Assembly (NCBI GenBank): GCA_035525225.1
Contig: DATLFA010000063.1
Span: 5,580-69,579 of the forward strand
Reading direction: 5' to 3'
Length of the DNA stretch: 64,000 bases
From: DATLFA01 sp035525225
GTDB taxonomy: Bacteria > Actinomycetota > Acidimicrobiia > Acidimicrobiales > WLNW01
Position numbers and translations under genes: made by a program. Below the pieces are notes generated by a model, which was given only the letters and a program-made list of their open reading frames with translations, ran no database searches and was not told the DNA's origin. Shown here piece after piece: positions 25,797-34,392 of this stretch; within the stretch, counting starts at the first letter, position 1, and every line of letters begins with the position of its first letter.

Positions 25797-26417
25797 GTGG
25801 ACGATACAACCCTCGCGCGGGCCGAAGCAGCGCGGGGTTTCATGCCATCCGACGAAGGACGCGCGTTGTATCGAGCCGCGCGCGACGTACCGGTCACCGG
25901 CGCGTTCCTCGAAATCGGCAGCTACTGCGGCAAGTCGGCGGTGTACCTCGGGGCCGCGGCGCGTGAACGGGGCACCTTGCTTTTCTCGGTCGACCATCAT
26001 CGGGGCAGTGAGGAAAATCAGCCAGGTTGGGAATGGCACGAACCCGATCTCGTCGACGCCGCGGTGGGCAAGATCGACACGCTGCCGTACTTCCGGCGCA
26101 CGATCCACGACGCGGGACTCGAGGGTACCGTCGTCGCCATCGTCGGCGATTCTGCGAAGATCGCCGAACACTGGTCGCCCGCCTTGGCGCTCGTCTTCAT
26201 CGACGGAGGGCACGGCATCGACCCTGCACACCGCGACTACGCGATGTGGTCACCGCGGGTCCGTCCTGGTGGCTATCTCGTGATTCACGACGTGTTCCCT
26301 GACCTAGCCGACGGTGGCCGCCCGCCATTCGAGATCTATTGCCGCGCGCTCGAGTCGGGTTCGTTCGCCGAGGTCGACGCGGTGGGTTCGCTGCGTGTGC
26401 TCCGACGGACGTTGTAA
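25797..26417 (+). CDS. Class I SAM-dependent methyltransferase
   Basis: A 206-residue protein of the Methyltransf_24 type. Motif I is GAFLEIGSYCGKSAVYLGAAA; the following acidic strand FSVDHHRGSEENQPG and ALVFIDGGHGIDPAHRDY complete the fold. Substrate unknown; similar enzymes act on glycans or small molecules. GTG 25797 is chosen, 2 bp after the GtrA stop, so the two are likely co-transcribed. Confidence 0.85.
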   Translation: MDDTTLARAEAARGFMPSDEGRALYRAARDVPVTGAFLEIGSYCGKSAVYLGAAARERGTLLFSVDHHRGSEENQPGWEWHEPDLVDAAVGKIDTLPYFRRTIHDAGLEGTVVAIVGDSAKIAEHWSPALALVFIDGGHGIDPAHRDYAMWSPRVRPGGYLVIHDVFPDLADGGRPPFEIYCRALESGSFAEVDAVGSLRVLRRTL

Positions 26418-26445
26418 TGGAGCAGTCGCGTAGGATCGCAGCGCC

Positions 26446-27231
26446 ATGCCGGACCCGACCCCCGACCTCGCCGCCCGCCGCATGCGCGCTGTCCTGCTCA
26501 TGCTCACGATTGCGGTCATCGCGTATTTCGCGTTCACCGGAGGTTCCGACCGCGGGGCCGAACTGAGCGTGGCGGGCGCGCCAGGCACGGCGCCCACATC
26601 GGCACCCGCAGCGACATCGGAGGTCGCGGGCGTGTCCGTCCAGTCGACCGAGCCGCCCGCGACCGCGCGTATCGTCACCACGGTGCCGTCGGTGGCGCCA
26701 ACAGCCGCTCCGACGACGGCCACGGCAGGTACCGATCCGCTCGTCTTCCGCAACCCGTTGAACGGCAAGGTGAACGTCACGCTCGAGTGGGACTGCTACG
26801 ACTGTGTCGATTGGCCGACCCTGCGCAACAAGCATCACCCGGCCGTCGACTACTTGTCGAGCGATACCAACATCGTGGCCACTGCCGATGGTGTGGTCGT
26901 CAAGATGAATACCGGTTGTGGCGGCCAGGGTTGTGGCAACAGCCTCGGCAACTGGTTGTTCCTCAAGCACACGTTGACCGACGGTTCGACGCTCTTCTCC
27001 TTCTACGCGCACATGGCCGAGATCGCTCCCGCGGTGACGCAAGGCGCGTGCATCAAGACCGGCCAGAAGGTGGGCGTCATCGGCAATACCGGCATTGCCG
27101 GCGCGGCGCACCTGCACTTCTCCATCCAGACCAACACGAACCTGTTGGACTACACCTCTGTGTCGTCGGCGACGTTCGGCTCGATCAACCCCGACACGCT
27201 GTACGGCAAGACCAAGGTCAAGAGTTGCTGA
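26446..27231 (+). CDS. M23 family peptidase (LytM-like), membrane anchored
   Basis: A 261-residue protein with an N-terminal membrane anchor (about 14-31), a Thr/Ala/Pro-rich linker and a LytM domain. Zinc ligands are in HHPAVDY (His 131, Asp 135) and HLHFSI near the C-terminus, with the catalytic His in YAHMAEI. Four cysteines in DCYDC and TGCGGQGC may form disulfides outside the cell. Such proteins cut cross-bridges or activate amidases. Confidence 0.9.
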   Translation: MPDPTPDLAARRMRAVLLMLTIAVIAYFAFTGGSDRGAELSVAGAPGTAPTSAPAATSEVAGVSVQSTEPPATARIVTTVPSVAPTAAPTTATAGTDPLVFRNPLNGKVNVTLEWDCYDCVDWPTLRNKHHPAVDYLSSDTNIVATADGVVVKMNTGCGGQGCGNSLGNWLFLKHTLTDGSTLFSFYAHMAEIAPAVTQGACIKTGQKVGVIGNTGIAGAAHLHFSIQTNTNLLDYTSVSSATFGSINPDTLYGKTKVKSC

Positions 27232-27273
27232 GACCCGGACAACCTTTCGGCTGTCCCGACGCGTGTTAGTGGT

Positions 27274-27642
27274 GTGACACTTTCCGATCGCCCGACGCTG
27301 ATCGAAGCGGGCGTGCTCGCGGGTCGGCTCGAACCCTACGCCGGCACTTTCGATGCGTTCGTGCGTGAGTCGTCGCCCGCGCTCGCCCGGCTGGCGTTCT
27401 TGCTCACCGGTGATCGGCAACTCGGCGAGGACCTCCTGCAGACCGCGCTCGCGAAGTTGTTGCCGCATTGGCATCGCGTCGTCACCAAGGGCGACCCGGC
27501 GCCGTATGTGCGCACCGTGATGGTGCGTACCGCGATCGGATGGCGCCCGTCGCCGTTGGAACAGTGAGTCGCCGTCCGGCAAATTGCCCGAACCGAGCGT
27601 CACGTCGGACATCTCGGGCGCGCTCGATACCCGTCGACTCGG
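27274..27642 (+). pseudogene. SigE-type ECF sigma factor, truncated and frameshifted
   Basis: GTG 27274 opens a region with a sigma-70 region 2: FDAFVRESSPALARLAFLLTG, EDLLQTALAKLLPHW and YVRTVMVRTAIGW. The frame then ends at a TGA at 27566. Removing one C from the CCC at 27546-27548 restores a typical continuation WRRRRWNSESPSGKLPEP and a further 25 codons. Region 4 (the -35-binding domain) is absent; the sequence instead runs into an unrelated open frame. This is a decayed sigma gene or an assembly error plus a deletion. Confidence 0.65.
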
Positions 27643-27686
27643 CGTCGGTCTTCGAAAACCGTGGCCAACGCGCCGAATTGTCGGAC

Positions 27687-28061
27687 GTGGTCATCGGGCG
27701 TCGGGTTGCGTTCTCGGTGACCGTCCGCACCGGCGACCGCAACCATCTCGACTATCTCGACGTCGACGCGACGGACGTGCCCGCCCCTACGCGTGTAGAC
27801 GAGCCGGCGCCGGACGGCACACTGTTGGGCAAAGGTGTGGTCGAAGAGCTACCGGCAGCCGACCGACTGGTGGTCCTGGGCGCAGTCGGGCATGGCGACA
27901 GCCAATCGCTGCGCATTGCCCTCGTCCCGGACACGCGCTATTTCCGCTACGAAACTGCCTGCGCGAACGGTGCGCCTGCAGTGGGTTCCTCGATCTTGTT
28001 CTCCGCGGTTGCGAATGCCGACGGCACCTACACCGCCACCGAGCTACGCACCTACGACTGA
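27687..28061 (+). CDS. Hypothetical protein, beta-rich, possibly a truncated remnant
   Basis: The frame stays open from far upstream and carries a plausible beta-strand-rich sequence: IGRRVAFSVTVRTGDRNHLDY, LGKGVVEELPAADRLVVLG, YRYET-like FRYETACANGAPAVGSSILFS. The pattern of repeated strands with dT.f and dG...A resembles DUF5666-like OB-fold repeats, a weak match. GTG 27687 is a possible start. It follows the broken sigma factor and may be the 3' half of a neighbouring gene joined by deletion. Confidence 0.4.
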   Translation: MVIGRRVAFSVTVRTGDRNHLDYLDVDATDVPAPTRVDEPAPDGTLLGKGVVEELPAADRLVVLGAVGHGDSQSLRIALVPDTRYFRYETACANGAPAVGSSILFSAVANADGTYTATELRTYD

Positions 28062-28071
28062 CGACGAGCGT

Positions 28072-29142
28072 TCAGTCGCGGGAGTCTTCGAGATCGAGGT
28101 CGTCGTCGGCCAGCGCGATCGAAGGCAAGGGCTGGTGCTCGGTGAACAGTAGCGATGCAGGTGTCGCACCGACCAGTGCATCGGCGGCGAGCACGACTGC
28201 GGCGGCGGTGTAGGTCGAGAGTTCGTCGTCGGGAAAGTGCACCAGCTCGGGGTAGACGATGCCGGTGTAGTAGCGGCCGTCGGCGCGGCGTAGCTGCTGC
28301 GCCCACATGAACAGCTCGAGCGCGATCGAACGTTCGCCGACTGCGAGGTGCGCCATGGCGCATTCGCAGGTCTCGGCGGCAGTTACCCACGGACGATCAC
28401 CGACGCAGCGGATGCCTTTGCCCTGCATGACGAACGTGTCGAACCGCTGCGCCAAGCGCTCGCGCCCCGCGTCGCCGGTGATGACGCCGGCGAGGACGGG
28501 GTAGTACCAATCCATCGCCCACCGATTCTTCGGTGCGAAGGCGTCGGGCGCCGTGCGGATGATATGCGCCAGCCGTCCGAGGGAGAGCTCCCAGTCGAAG
28601 CGGTCGTGGCCGAGCAGCTCCGCGATAGCGATCGCGCAGCGCAGCGAATGACTGATGCTCGACGAGCCCGTCAGGAGTGCGAACGTCCACGGCGTGCCGT
28701 CGGCGTGGCGAGCCCAGATGATCTCGCCGCGCGGCGTCTGCAGGTCGAGCACGAAGTCGATCGCGCGCTCGACGACGGGCCACATCGTCTCGACGAAGCC
28801 CCGGTCGCACTCGATCAACCAGTGGTGCCACACACCGGTAGCGACGTAGGCGATGGTGTTGGCATCGAGCTTGTCCTGCTCGACCCGATGGCCGATGTAG
28901 TAGTTGTGCCACGAACCGTCGGCGCACTGATTGGCAACGAGCCAGTCGAAAGCACGCTCGGCGTCGGCGCGGCGTCCGCCGACGAGCAAGGCCATGGCGG
29001 CTTCGACGTGGTTCCACGGGTCGGCGTGGCCGCCGGGAAACCACGGGATCATGCCCGACGGTTCTTGCCACTCCGCGATGGTGTCGACGGTGCGGGAGAG
29101 CTCGGTCGCGCTGAGGAGGCCGGGCAGCTCAAGCGATGGCAT
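28072..29142 (-). CDS. Alpha/alpha-barrel protein of the prenyltransferase/squalene-cyclase-like fold
   Basis: A 356-residue protein with repeated helical hairpins: AMALLVGGRRADAERAFDWL, NQCADGSWHNYYIGHRVEQ, WPVVERAIDFVLDLQTPRGEI and ISHSLRCAIAIAELLGHDRF. The spacing of aromatic-Gly turns is that of squalene-cyclase or protein prenyltransferase-like barrels; such genes are often annotated as prenyltransferase in actinobacteria without proof. The start ATG 29142 has AAAGG 9 bases upstream. It overlaps the methyltransferase gene by 14 bp and forms a triad with it and a GT4. Confidence 0.75.
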   Translation of the reverse strand: MPSLELPGLLSATELSRTVDTIAEWQEPSGMIPWFPGGHADPWNHVEAAMALLVGGRRADAERAFDWLVANQCADGSWHNYYIGHRVEQDKLDANTIAYVATGVWHHWLIECDRGFVETMWPVVERAIDFVLDLQTPRGEIIWARHADGTPWTFALLTGSSSISHSLRCAIAIAELLGHDRFDWELSLGRLAHIIRTAPDAFAPKNRWAMDWYYPVLAGVITGDAGRERLAQRFDTFVMQGKGIRCVGDRPWVTAAETCECAMAHLAVGERSIALELFMWAQQLRRADGRYYTGIVYPELVHFPDDELSTYTAAAVVLAADALVGATPASLLFTEHQPLPSIALADDDLDLEDSRD

Positions 29143-29959
29143 CGGCAACATCCTTTGAGGTTCGAGACTTTGTGGTTCGAGACTCGCCGGCGGGCGTGAG
29201 TGGCACACGCGGGACGAGAAGGTTGCGGGCGAGATGGCCCGGTTTGTGCGCGTAGATGACCACGCTCTTGCCGATGATCGGATTGAGCGTGCGATCGAGG
29301 ATCTTGGTGACGCGCGGCTGCTTTTCGATGTCCCAGCACAACAAGCGGTGGTACGCGTCGACGAGACGATTGGCTTCGACCGGTTGACGCAAACCCACCG
29401 CGCAGCGCAGCCACCAGTAGGGAGAGTGCAGCGCATGCGCGTGGTGAGCGGAAGTGGGTTGGAGCCGAGCGTCGCGCAACCGTTCGCGCAGCCCGGCGCG
29501 CGAATAGATACGAACGTGCCCGCCCGGGGCGTTGGGTGCCGGGTAGTCGTCGGACAACGCCCAACAGATGCGCTCGGCGAACCACGCGGGGACGGTGACG
29601 GCCAAGGTGCCACCCGGCTTGAGCACCCGGGCCAACTCGGCGAACGCCCGACCGTCCTCAGGAATGTGCTCGACGATTTCGCTGGCGATGACGCGCTCGA
29701 ACGAGGCATCGGGGAACGGCAGCGCGGTGGCGTCGCCGTTGACCGCGATGAAGCCGACACCGTCGGGGATCTCGTCGTCTTGCGCCATCGCCGCGACGAT
29801 GGCCCGCACGCCTTCGAGTTCGTTCACGCCGAGATCGCACGACACGACCGACGCGCCGCGCCGCACACCCTCGTAGGTGTGGCGTCCGAACCCACATCCG
29901 ATATCGAGTAAGCGTTCGCCGGCCTGCACGCCGAGGCGTCGATAGTCGACCGTCAGCAC
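29129..29959 (-). CDS. Class I SAM-dependent methyltransferase in the GT4 triad
   Basis: A 276-residue methyltransferase. Motif I is RLLDIGCGFGRHTYEGVRRG; motif II VSCDLGVNELEG; FERVIASEIVEHIPED and LKPGGTLAVTVPAWF follow. GTG 29959 starts one base after the stop of the GT4 gene, so translation is coupled. The substrate is probably the product of the neighbouring glycosyltransferase, which is an inference from linkage. Confidence 0.86.
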   Translation of the reverse strand: MLTVDYRRLGVQAGERLLDIGCGFGRHTYEGVRRGASVVSCDLGVNELEGVRAIVAAMAQDDEIPDGVGFIAVNGDATALPFPDASFERVIASEIVEHIPEDGRAFAELARVLKPGGTLAVTVPAWFAERICWALSDDYPAPNAPGGHVRIYSRAGLRERLRDARLQPTSAHHAHALHSPYWWLRCAVGLRQPVEANRLVDAYHRLLCWDIEKQPRVTKILDRTLNPIIGKSVVIYAHKPGHLARNLLVPRVPLTPAGESRTTKSRTSKDVADAIA

Positions 29960-29960
29960 A

Positions 29961-31235
29961 TCAATCCCGTCCGCCGGCGAGCACGCGCCGATACTGCTCG
30001 ACCGTCGCTCGGGCGGTGTGCTGCCAGCTCCAATTGTCGATGACACGCTGACGACCGGCGGCACCGACGCGCGCACGCCACGCGTCGTCGTCGAGCGCGC
30101 GGCGCATCATCTCGGCCATCGCCTCACTGTCGCCCGGAGGCACGAGAAAACACGTCTCTCCGTGCGTGCCGGCAACCTCGGGTAGCGCTCCGCCGGTGGT
30201 GGCCAACAGTGGGACGCCTGACGACATGGCCTCGATGGCAGGCAGGGAGAACCCTTCGTAGAGGGACGGCACGACGGCGAGATCACACTCGCTGTAGAGC
30301 TCGACGATGCGTTGGTCGGACACCCCGTGTACGAACGAGACGACATCGGTGAGGCCGTAGCGGGCGATGATCTGTGGTGTGCGACTCTCCGCGCGCGGCT
30401 TGCCGATGATGACGACCTCGACCGGTCGCTCGGTGCGCAACTTGGCGACTGCCTCCAACAGATACGCGAGGCCCTTCATCGTGATGTCGCTCGATGTCGT
30501 GCACAGGATGCGGCCCGGAACGCGCTGCACATAGGGGATGGGCTTGAACATGTCGGGGTCGACGCCGACCGGAACCACTTGCATGCGATCGAGGCGGACA
30601 CCGAAGTCGTGATGTATGTCGACCTTGGACGATTCGCTCACCGTCATGACGTGATCCATCTGACGGGCCACGATCTTTTGCATGCGTACGAACGAATACC
30701 AACGACGGGTGCCGATCTTCTTCAACCACGAGGTCATGTGTTCGAGCTCGAGGCGCCGGTCGACACTGATCGGATGGTGGATCGTCGACAGGATCGGCCA
30801 ACCCTGACGCTTGAGCGCGAGCAGACCCCAGCCGAGCGTCTGGTTGTCGTGCACCAGGTCGAACTCCGCACGGCGACCGCGGAGCGCGGCGAACGCGCGC
30901 CACGAGAACGACATCGGCTCGGGAAAGTTGCCGGTCGCGAAGGAGAATCCCTCGGCGACATCGGGCAGCGACTTGTACTCCCAGATGCGGGGCTTGCGCA
31001 TCGGGTAGTGATCGTTGTAGGTGTCGAGGCTCGGCAGCTTGTGAAGGGGGATGTGATCGTCGAGGGCCGGATACGGCTGCCCGGCGAAGACCTCGACGTG
31101 GTGGCCGAGGTCGGTGAGCGTCTTCGCGAGGTGACGGATGTAGACGCCCTGACCCCCGACGGTCGTCTTGCCCCGGTAGGTGAGCAGGGCGACCCGCAAC
31201 GATGGCGCGGCCGCAGCCCCGGAGGTTTGATTCAC
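29961..31235 (-). CDS. Glycosyltransferase family 4
   Basis: A 424-residue GT-B glycosyltransferase. It has the N-terminal acceptor loop TTVGGQGVYIRHLAKTL and the C-terminal donor site VVPSLYEGFSLPAIEAMSSG with E-x7-E. MKGLAYLLEAVAKL and GHGVSDQ-like sequence follow the family pattern. GTG 31235 has GGAAGGG upstream. It leads a three-gene run with a methyltransferase and an alpha-barrel protein; the glycan is unknown but a cell-envelope or storage glycan is likely. Confidence 0.9.
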   Translation of the reverse strand: MNQTSGAAAAPSLRVALLTYRGKTTVGGQGVYIRHLAKTLTDLGHHVEVFAGQPYPALDDHIPLHKLPSLDTYNDHYPMRKPRIWEYKSLPDVAEGFSFATGNFPEPMSFSWRAFAALRGRRAEFDLVHDNQTLGWGLLALKRQGWPILSTIHHPISVDRRLELEHMTSWLKKIGTRRWYSFVRMQKIVARQMDHVMTVSESSKVDIHHDFGVRLDRMQVVPVGVDPDMFKPIPYVQRVPGRILCTTSSDITMKGLAYLLEAVAKLRTERPVEVVIIGKPRAESRTPQIIARYGLTDVVSFVHGVSDQRIVELYSECDLAVVPSLYEGFSLPAIEAMSSGVPLLATTGGALPEVAGTHGETCFLVPPGDSEAMAEMMRRALDDDAWRARVGAAGRQRVIDNWSWQHTARATVEQYRRVLAGGRD

Positions 31236-31394
31236 GTGTGGGCGTCCCTTCCATGGCCTGGCCAAGGCGTGCATTCGGCCGAGAATCGAAGGTGGGAGGC
31301 TACCTCGCCCGCGCCCGCTCTCATCTCGCGGATCCCGCCGTCGCCCCTACTGAGAGGCGCTGCTCCACACCTTGACCGCTGCGAGACTGGCGGC

Positions 31395-31835
31395 ATGCGG
31401 ACAGTGGTGCAGCGGGTCTCCCGGGCAGAGGTGCGGTCGGAGGGCGGCGAATCGATGGGGGCGATCGGGCCCGGCCTGTGCGTGCTCGTGGGGGTCACCC
31501 ACGACGACACCCCGGCCACCGCCCGAAAGTTGGCCGACAAGCTGTGGCACCTGCGGGTCATGGCCGACGACGACGGCGTCATGAACCGCTCTGTTGCCGA
31601 CACCACCCGCGAGATCCTCGTCGTGAGCCAGTTCACACTCTATGGGGATACCCGCGGCGGCCGCCGGCCGTCATGGATCGCGGCCGCACCACCCGAGCAC
31701 GCCGAGCCCGTGATCGACGCCCTCGTCGAGCGATTGCGCGAGCTCGGCGCAGAAGTCGCGACGGGCCGGTTCCGTACGCACATGCGAGTCGAGTTGGTCA
31801 ACGATGGTCCGGTGACGGTGCTGCTCGACGTCTGA
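31395..31835 (+). CDS. dtd: D-aminoacyl-tRNA deacylase
   Basis: DTD removes D-amino acids mis-attached to tRNA. The 146-residue protein starts MRTVVQRVSRAEV and has the catalytic-loop SQFTLYGDTRGGRRPSW and the second signature NDGPVTVLLD. It is divergent from the GT4 gene (159-bp gap) and its 3' end overlaps the Lnt gene by 38 bp. Confidence 0.95.
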   Translation: MRTVVQRVSRAEVRSEGGESMGAIGPGLCVLVGVTHDDTPATARKLADKLWHLRVMADDDGVMNRSVADTTREILVVSQFTLYGDTRGGRRPSWIAAAPPEHAEPVIDALVERLRELGAEVATGRFRTHMRVELVNDGPVTVLLDV

Positions 31836-33288
31836 GCACGTGCGCGCCGGCGATGAGCCCGAACGCGATGAGGATCATCGGCCAGTTGCCGACGCGCACG
31901 GCGAGGGTCTTGCCGCCGCGCAGCTCGACTGGTCCCTGCACCACTTGTTGTTCGCTGACGCCGGTGCGACCGATGACTCGGCCGCTGGGCGTGACCATCG
32001 CCGTGAATCCGGTGGGTGCTGCTTGCAAGACCCACCGTCCGGTCTCGAGTGCACGAAGTTGCGAAGACGCGATCTGTTGCGTCTGCACGATCGTCAGCCA
32101 GTACGACGACCCGTTCGTCGGGTTCAAGAGGATCTGTCCACCTTCGCGAATCGCTTCGCGCGCGCGATCCTCGAAGAAGATCTCCCACGAGATGCCGATG
32201 CCGAGGCGGCCGATTGGCGTGTCGAGCACGGGAGGGTCGGTGCCGCGTAATACTTCGCGACGCGGCAACGCGTCGCCGGCGAATGGCTCGACGAGCCCGC
32301 GCAGGGGCACGTATTCGCCGAAAGGCACGATGCGCACCTTGTGATAGGTGTCGACGACCGTACCCGTGTCGTCGATGGCCTCGGTGAAGTTGTCGTTGTA
32401 CCGGTCGTCGAGATGGGTGAACCATCCGGGTAGGAAAACTGCATCGAGATCACGCGCAACTCGTTCGATGATGGCGCGGGCATCGTCCTCGTAGAGCAAC
32501 TGCGGATCTCGGGGCCTGTTCGAGTCGGGAACCGATTCGGGATTGACGACGTTCTCCGGCCACAACACCAGATCGACGCGACCGTCGATGAGCGCGGTTG
32601 CGTCGAGATGGCGCTGCAACACGATGGGATTCTCGGTGATGTCGGCGCGTGTGCGTTGGGGACCGCCCCCTTGCACCAAGGCGACCTCGATACTGCGCAG
32701 CACGTAGCCGCTCGGCGCAATGGCGGCCCACAGCCCGCACACCGCGACCACCGCCGCGACGACGGCCGCGTCGCGCCACTGCCGCTGGCTGAGTGCACTC
32801 AACGCCGCGCCGATGGCGACGACGATCGCGACGAGGAGGAGTGCGCCGAGCGTGCGCACGAATGGTGCGAGGGGGCTCGACGCCTGGGTCATCGGCAGCG
32901 TCGCCAACGGAACGCCACCGAAGGGCCAGCGCCACCGGAATAACTCGGCGAGCACGAACGCGCCGGGCAGCGCGAGGTGACGGCCTGCGCCCGCGGGCGC
33001 GACGGCCGCTGCGGCACCGAAGAGTGCGCTCGAGAACGCCGCGGCGATGAGGTAGCCGGGCGGCGTCAAGTCCCACATCCACAACATTCCCGGGGTGAGC
33101 CAGAACGCCGCCGCGAGCCAGCCTCTCTTGAAGCGGGTGCGAGCCGGCTGATCGGCGATGAGCCGGTCGAACAACGCGAGCCCGACGAACGCGAGTGGCC
33201 ACCATCCCCATGGAGGCAGGGCTGCGGCAATCGCGAGACCCGCGGACGCCGCGTGCGCGACGGTTCGAGCCCGCACGCGATTCAACAT
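31798..33288 (-). CDS. lnt: Apolipoprotein N-acyltransferase-like protein with Ser at the catalytic Cys position
   Basis: Lnt adds a third acyl chain to lipoproteins at the membrane. The 496-residue protein has an N-terminal multi-helix membrane part (1-190) and a nitrilase domain. The Glu of LVLWPENVV, Lys of YHKVRIVPFGEYVP and Glu of PFGEY are kept. Where the family has Ile-Cys-Tyr-Glu, this protein reads IGISWEIFFED (Ser 367, codon TCG at 32190-32188). Loss of the nucleophilic Cys predicts altered or absent acyl transfer. The single C-terminal helix ILIAFGLIAGAHVL remains. Confidence 0.85.
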   Translation of the reverse strand: MLNRVRARTVAHAASAGLAIAAALPPWGWWPLAFVGLALFDRLIADQPARTRFKRGWLAAAFWLTPGMLWMWDLTPPGYLIAAAFSSALFGAAAAVAPAGAGRHLALPGAFVLAELFRWRWPFGGVPLATLPMTQASSPLAPFVRTLGALLLVAIVVAIGAALSALSQRQWRDAAVVAAVVAVCGLWAAIAPSGYVLRSIEVALVQGGGPQRTRADITENPIVLQRHLDATALIDGRVDLVLWPENVVNPESVPDSNRPRDPQLLYEDDARAIIERVARDLDAVFLPGWFTHLDDRYNDNFTEAIDDTGTVVDTYHKVRIVPFGEYVPLRGLVEPFAGDALPRREVLRGTDPPVLDTPIGRLGIGISWEIFFEDRAREAIREGGQILLNPTNGSSYWLTIVQTQQIASSQLRALETGRWVLQAAPTGFTAMVTPSGRVIGRTGVSEQQVVQGPVELRGGKTLAVRVGNWPMILIAFGLIAGAHVLRRRAAPSPDHR

Positions 33289-33357
33289 GCCTGCATCATG
33301 CGGTGCGCCTACCGCGGCGTCAAAGCGTGGACATCGCGAGACGAGCGCGCGGGCAGA

Positions 33358-33915
33358 TCACTGTAGCGAAGGTTGGAGACGCAGCACGTCGGTGACCGTG
33401 CCGATGCCTTTGAGCTCGATCGAGTGCGTGCCCGCGACCTTGATCCAGTAGGGCAGATCGGCGCGGGCGCATGCGGCCAGCACTTCGCCGGGATTGGCCG
33501 CGGCGCACAGCCGCGCCGCGAGGTTGACCGGCTCGCCTATGTAATCGTCGCCCTCGAACAACAATGCAGTACCGGTCGCGATACCGACACGCACCGCGCT
33601 GCCGACCGAGCCGAGTTGCGCGATGAGGTGCGCGCCTAGCGCCACGCTCGGGCCCGTCTCGACACCGACGAGCATCGCCCCGTCGCCCAGCCACTTGGCG
33701 ACGCGCACGCCGCGGCGCGCCGCGACGGAACGCGTCTCGTGGCGGAAGTACGTGAGCACCGCGGCTGCCCGATCTGCACCCTGCGCTCGCGTGTACGCGG
33801 TGAAGCCCGAGAGGTCGACGAAGATGAACGTCCGCTCGATGCGCAGATATGGCTGCTCTTTCGGCAGCAACGAAGGATGCTCGGCAGCAAGGTCGGGCAC
33901 CGCGGTGAACTCCAT
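33358..33915 (-). CDS. Class III adenylate/guanylate cyclase
   Basis: A 185-residue single catalytic domain. Metal-binding Asp residues are in FIFVDLSGFTAYT (Asp 34) and KWLGDGAML (Asp 78); GDDYIGEPVNLAARLCAAANPGEVL is the usual C-terminal helix region. No sensor or transmembrane part is present. A cAMP or cGMP product could feed the Crp regulator at 1983, but the nucleotide specificity is not readable. ATG 33915 is chosen. Confidence 0.83.
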   Translation of the reverse strand: MEFTAVPDLAAEHPSLLPKEQPYLRIERTFIFVDLSGFTAYTRAQGADRAAAVLTYFRHETRSVAARRGVRVAKWLGDGAMLVGVETGPSVALGAHLIAQLGSVGSAVRVGIATGTALLFEGDDYIGEPVNLAARLCAAANPGEVLAACARADLPYWIKVAGTHSIELKGIGTVTDVLRLQPSLQ

Positions 33916-34020
33916 GGAGCGATTTTGGCACGAGTCGTCCCCATCTCCTTCCGAATCGACGAGTCTTCGCGAGCTGTGCACACAGACTTCACATTCCCGC
34001 AACAACGAACGAATGTGGGG

Positions 34021-34392
34021 TCAGATGCGTCTGCCGCACACCGGCCAGGGTTGCCGCCCGCGTTCGCTGTACAAGGCACGCGCCATCGCGTCTTGCCAGT
34101 AGGGCTCGGCCACGGCGGGATCGACGGCGACGAGCCACGGGAAGTGCCGCGAGGCGACGTCGTTCCACGTGCGGAAGTCGAACTGGTAGCCACCGCGGTA
34201 GAGGCCGGTCCAGCTGATCGCCTGGTAGTTGTCGGTCGACTCGCACATGCGGAGGCGGTTCAACTGGTCGTAGTCCAAGGCGTCACGCGTGGGTGCGGTA
34301 ACGCTGTCGAAGAACAACATCTCATTGGCGGTGCAGCCGCTGAGTACGAATGTCGTTGCGATCAGCGACGCGCTGAGCAGCCAACGTTTCAT
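34021..34392 (-). CDS. Small Rpf-like lipoprotein (transglycosylase-like domain)
   Basis: A 123-residue lipoprotein (signal LSGC, Cys 20). The core LRMCESTDNYQAISWTGLYRGG with a Glu beside Cys 50, QFDFRTWNDVA and the C-terminal WPVCGRR resemble resuscitation-promoting factor folds, which cleave peptidoglycan. The two cysteines (50 and 119) would form the conserved disulfide. It is compact: no LysM or DUF348 part. Confidence 0.78.
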   Translation of the reverse strand: MKRWLLSASLIATTFVLSGCTANEMLFFDSVTAPTRDALDYDQLNRLRMCESTDNYQAISWTGLYRGGYQFDFRTWNDVASRHFPWLVAVDPAVAEPYWQDAMARALYSERGRQPWPVCGRRI

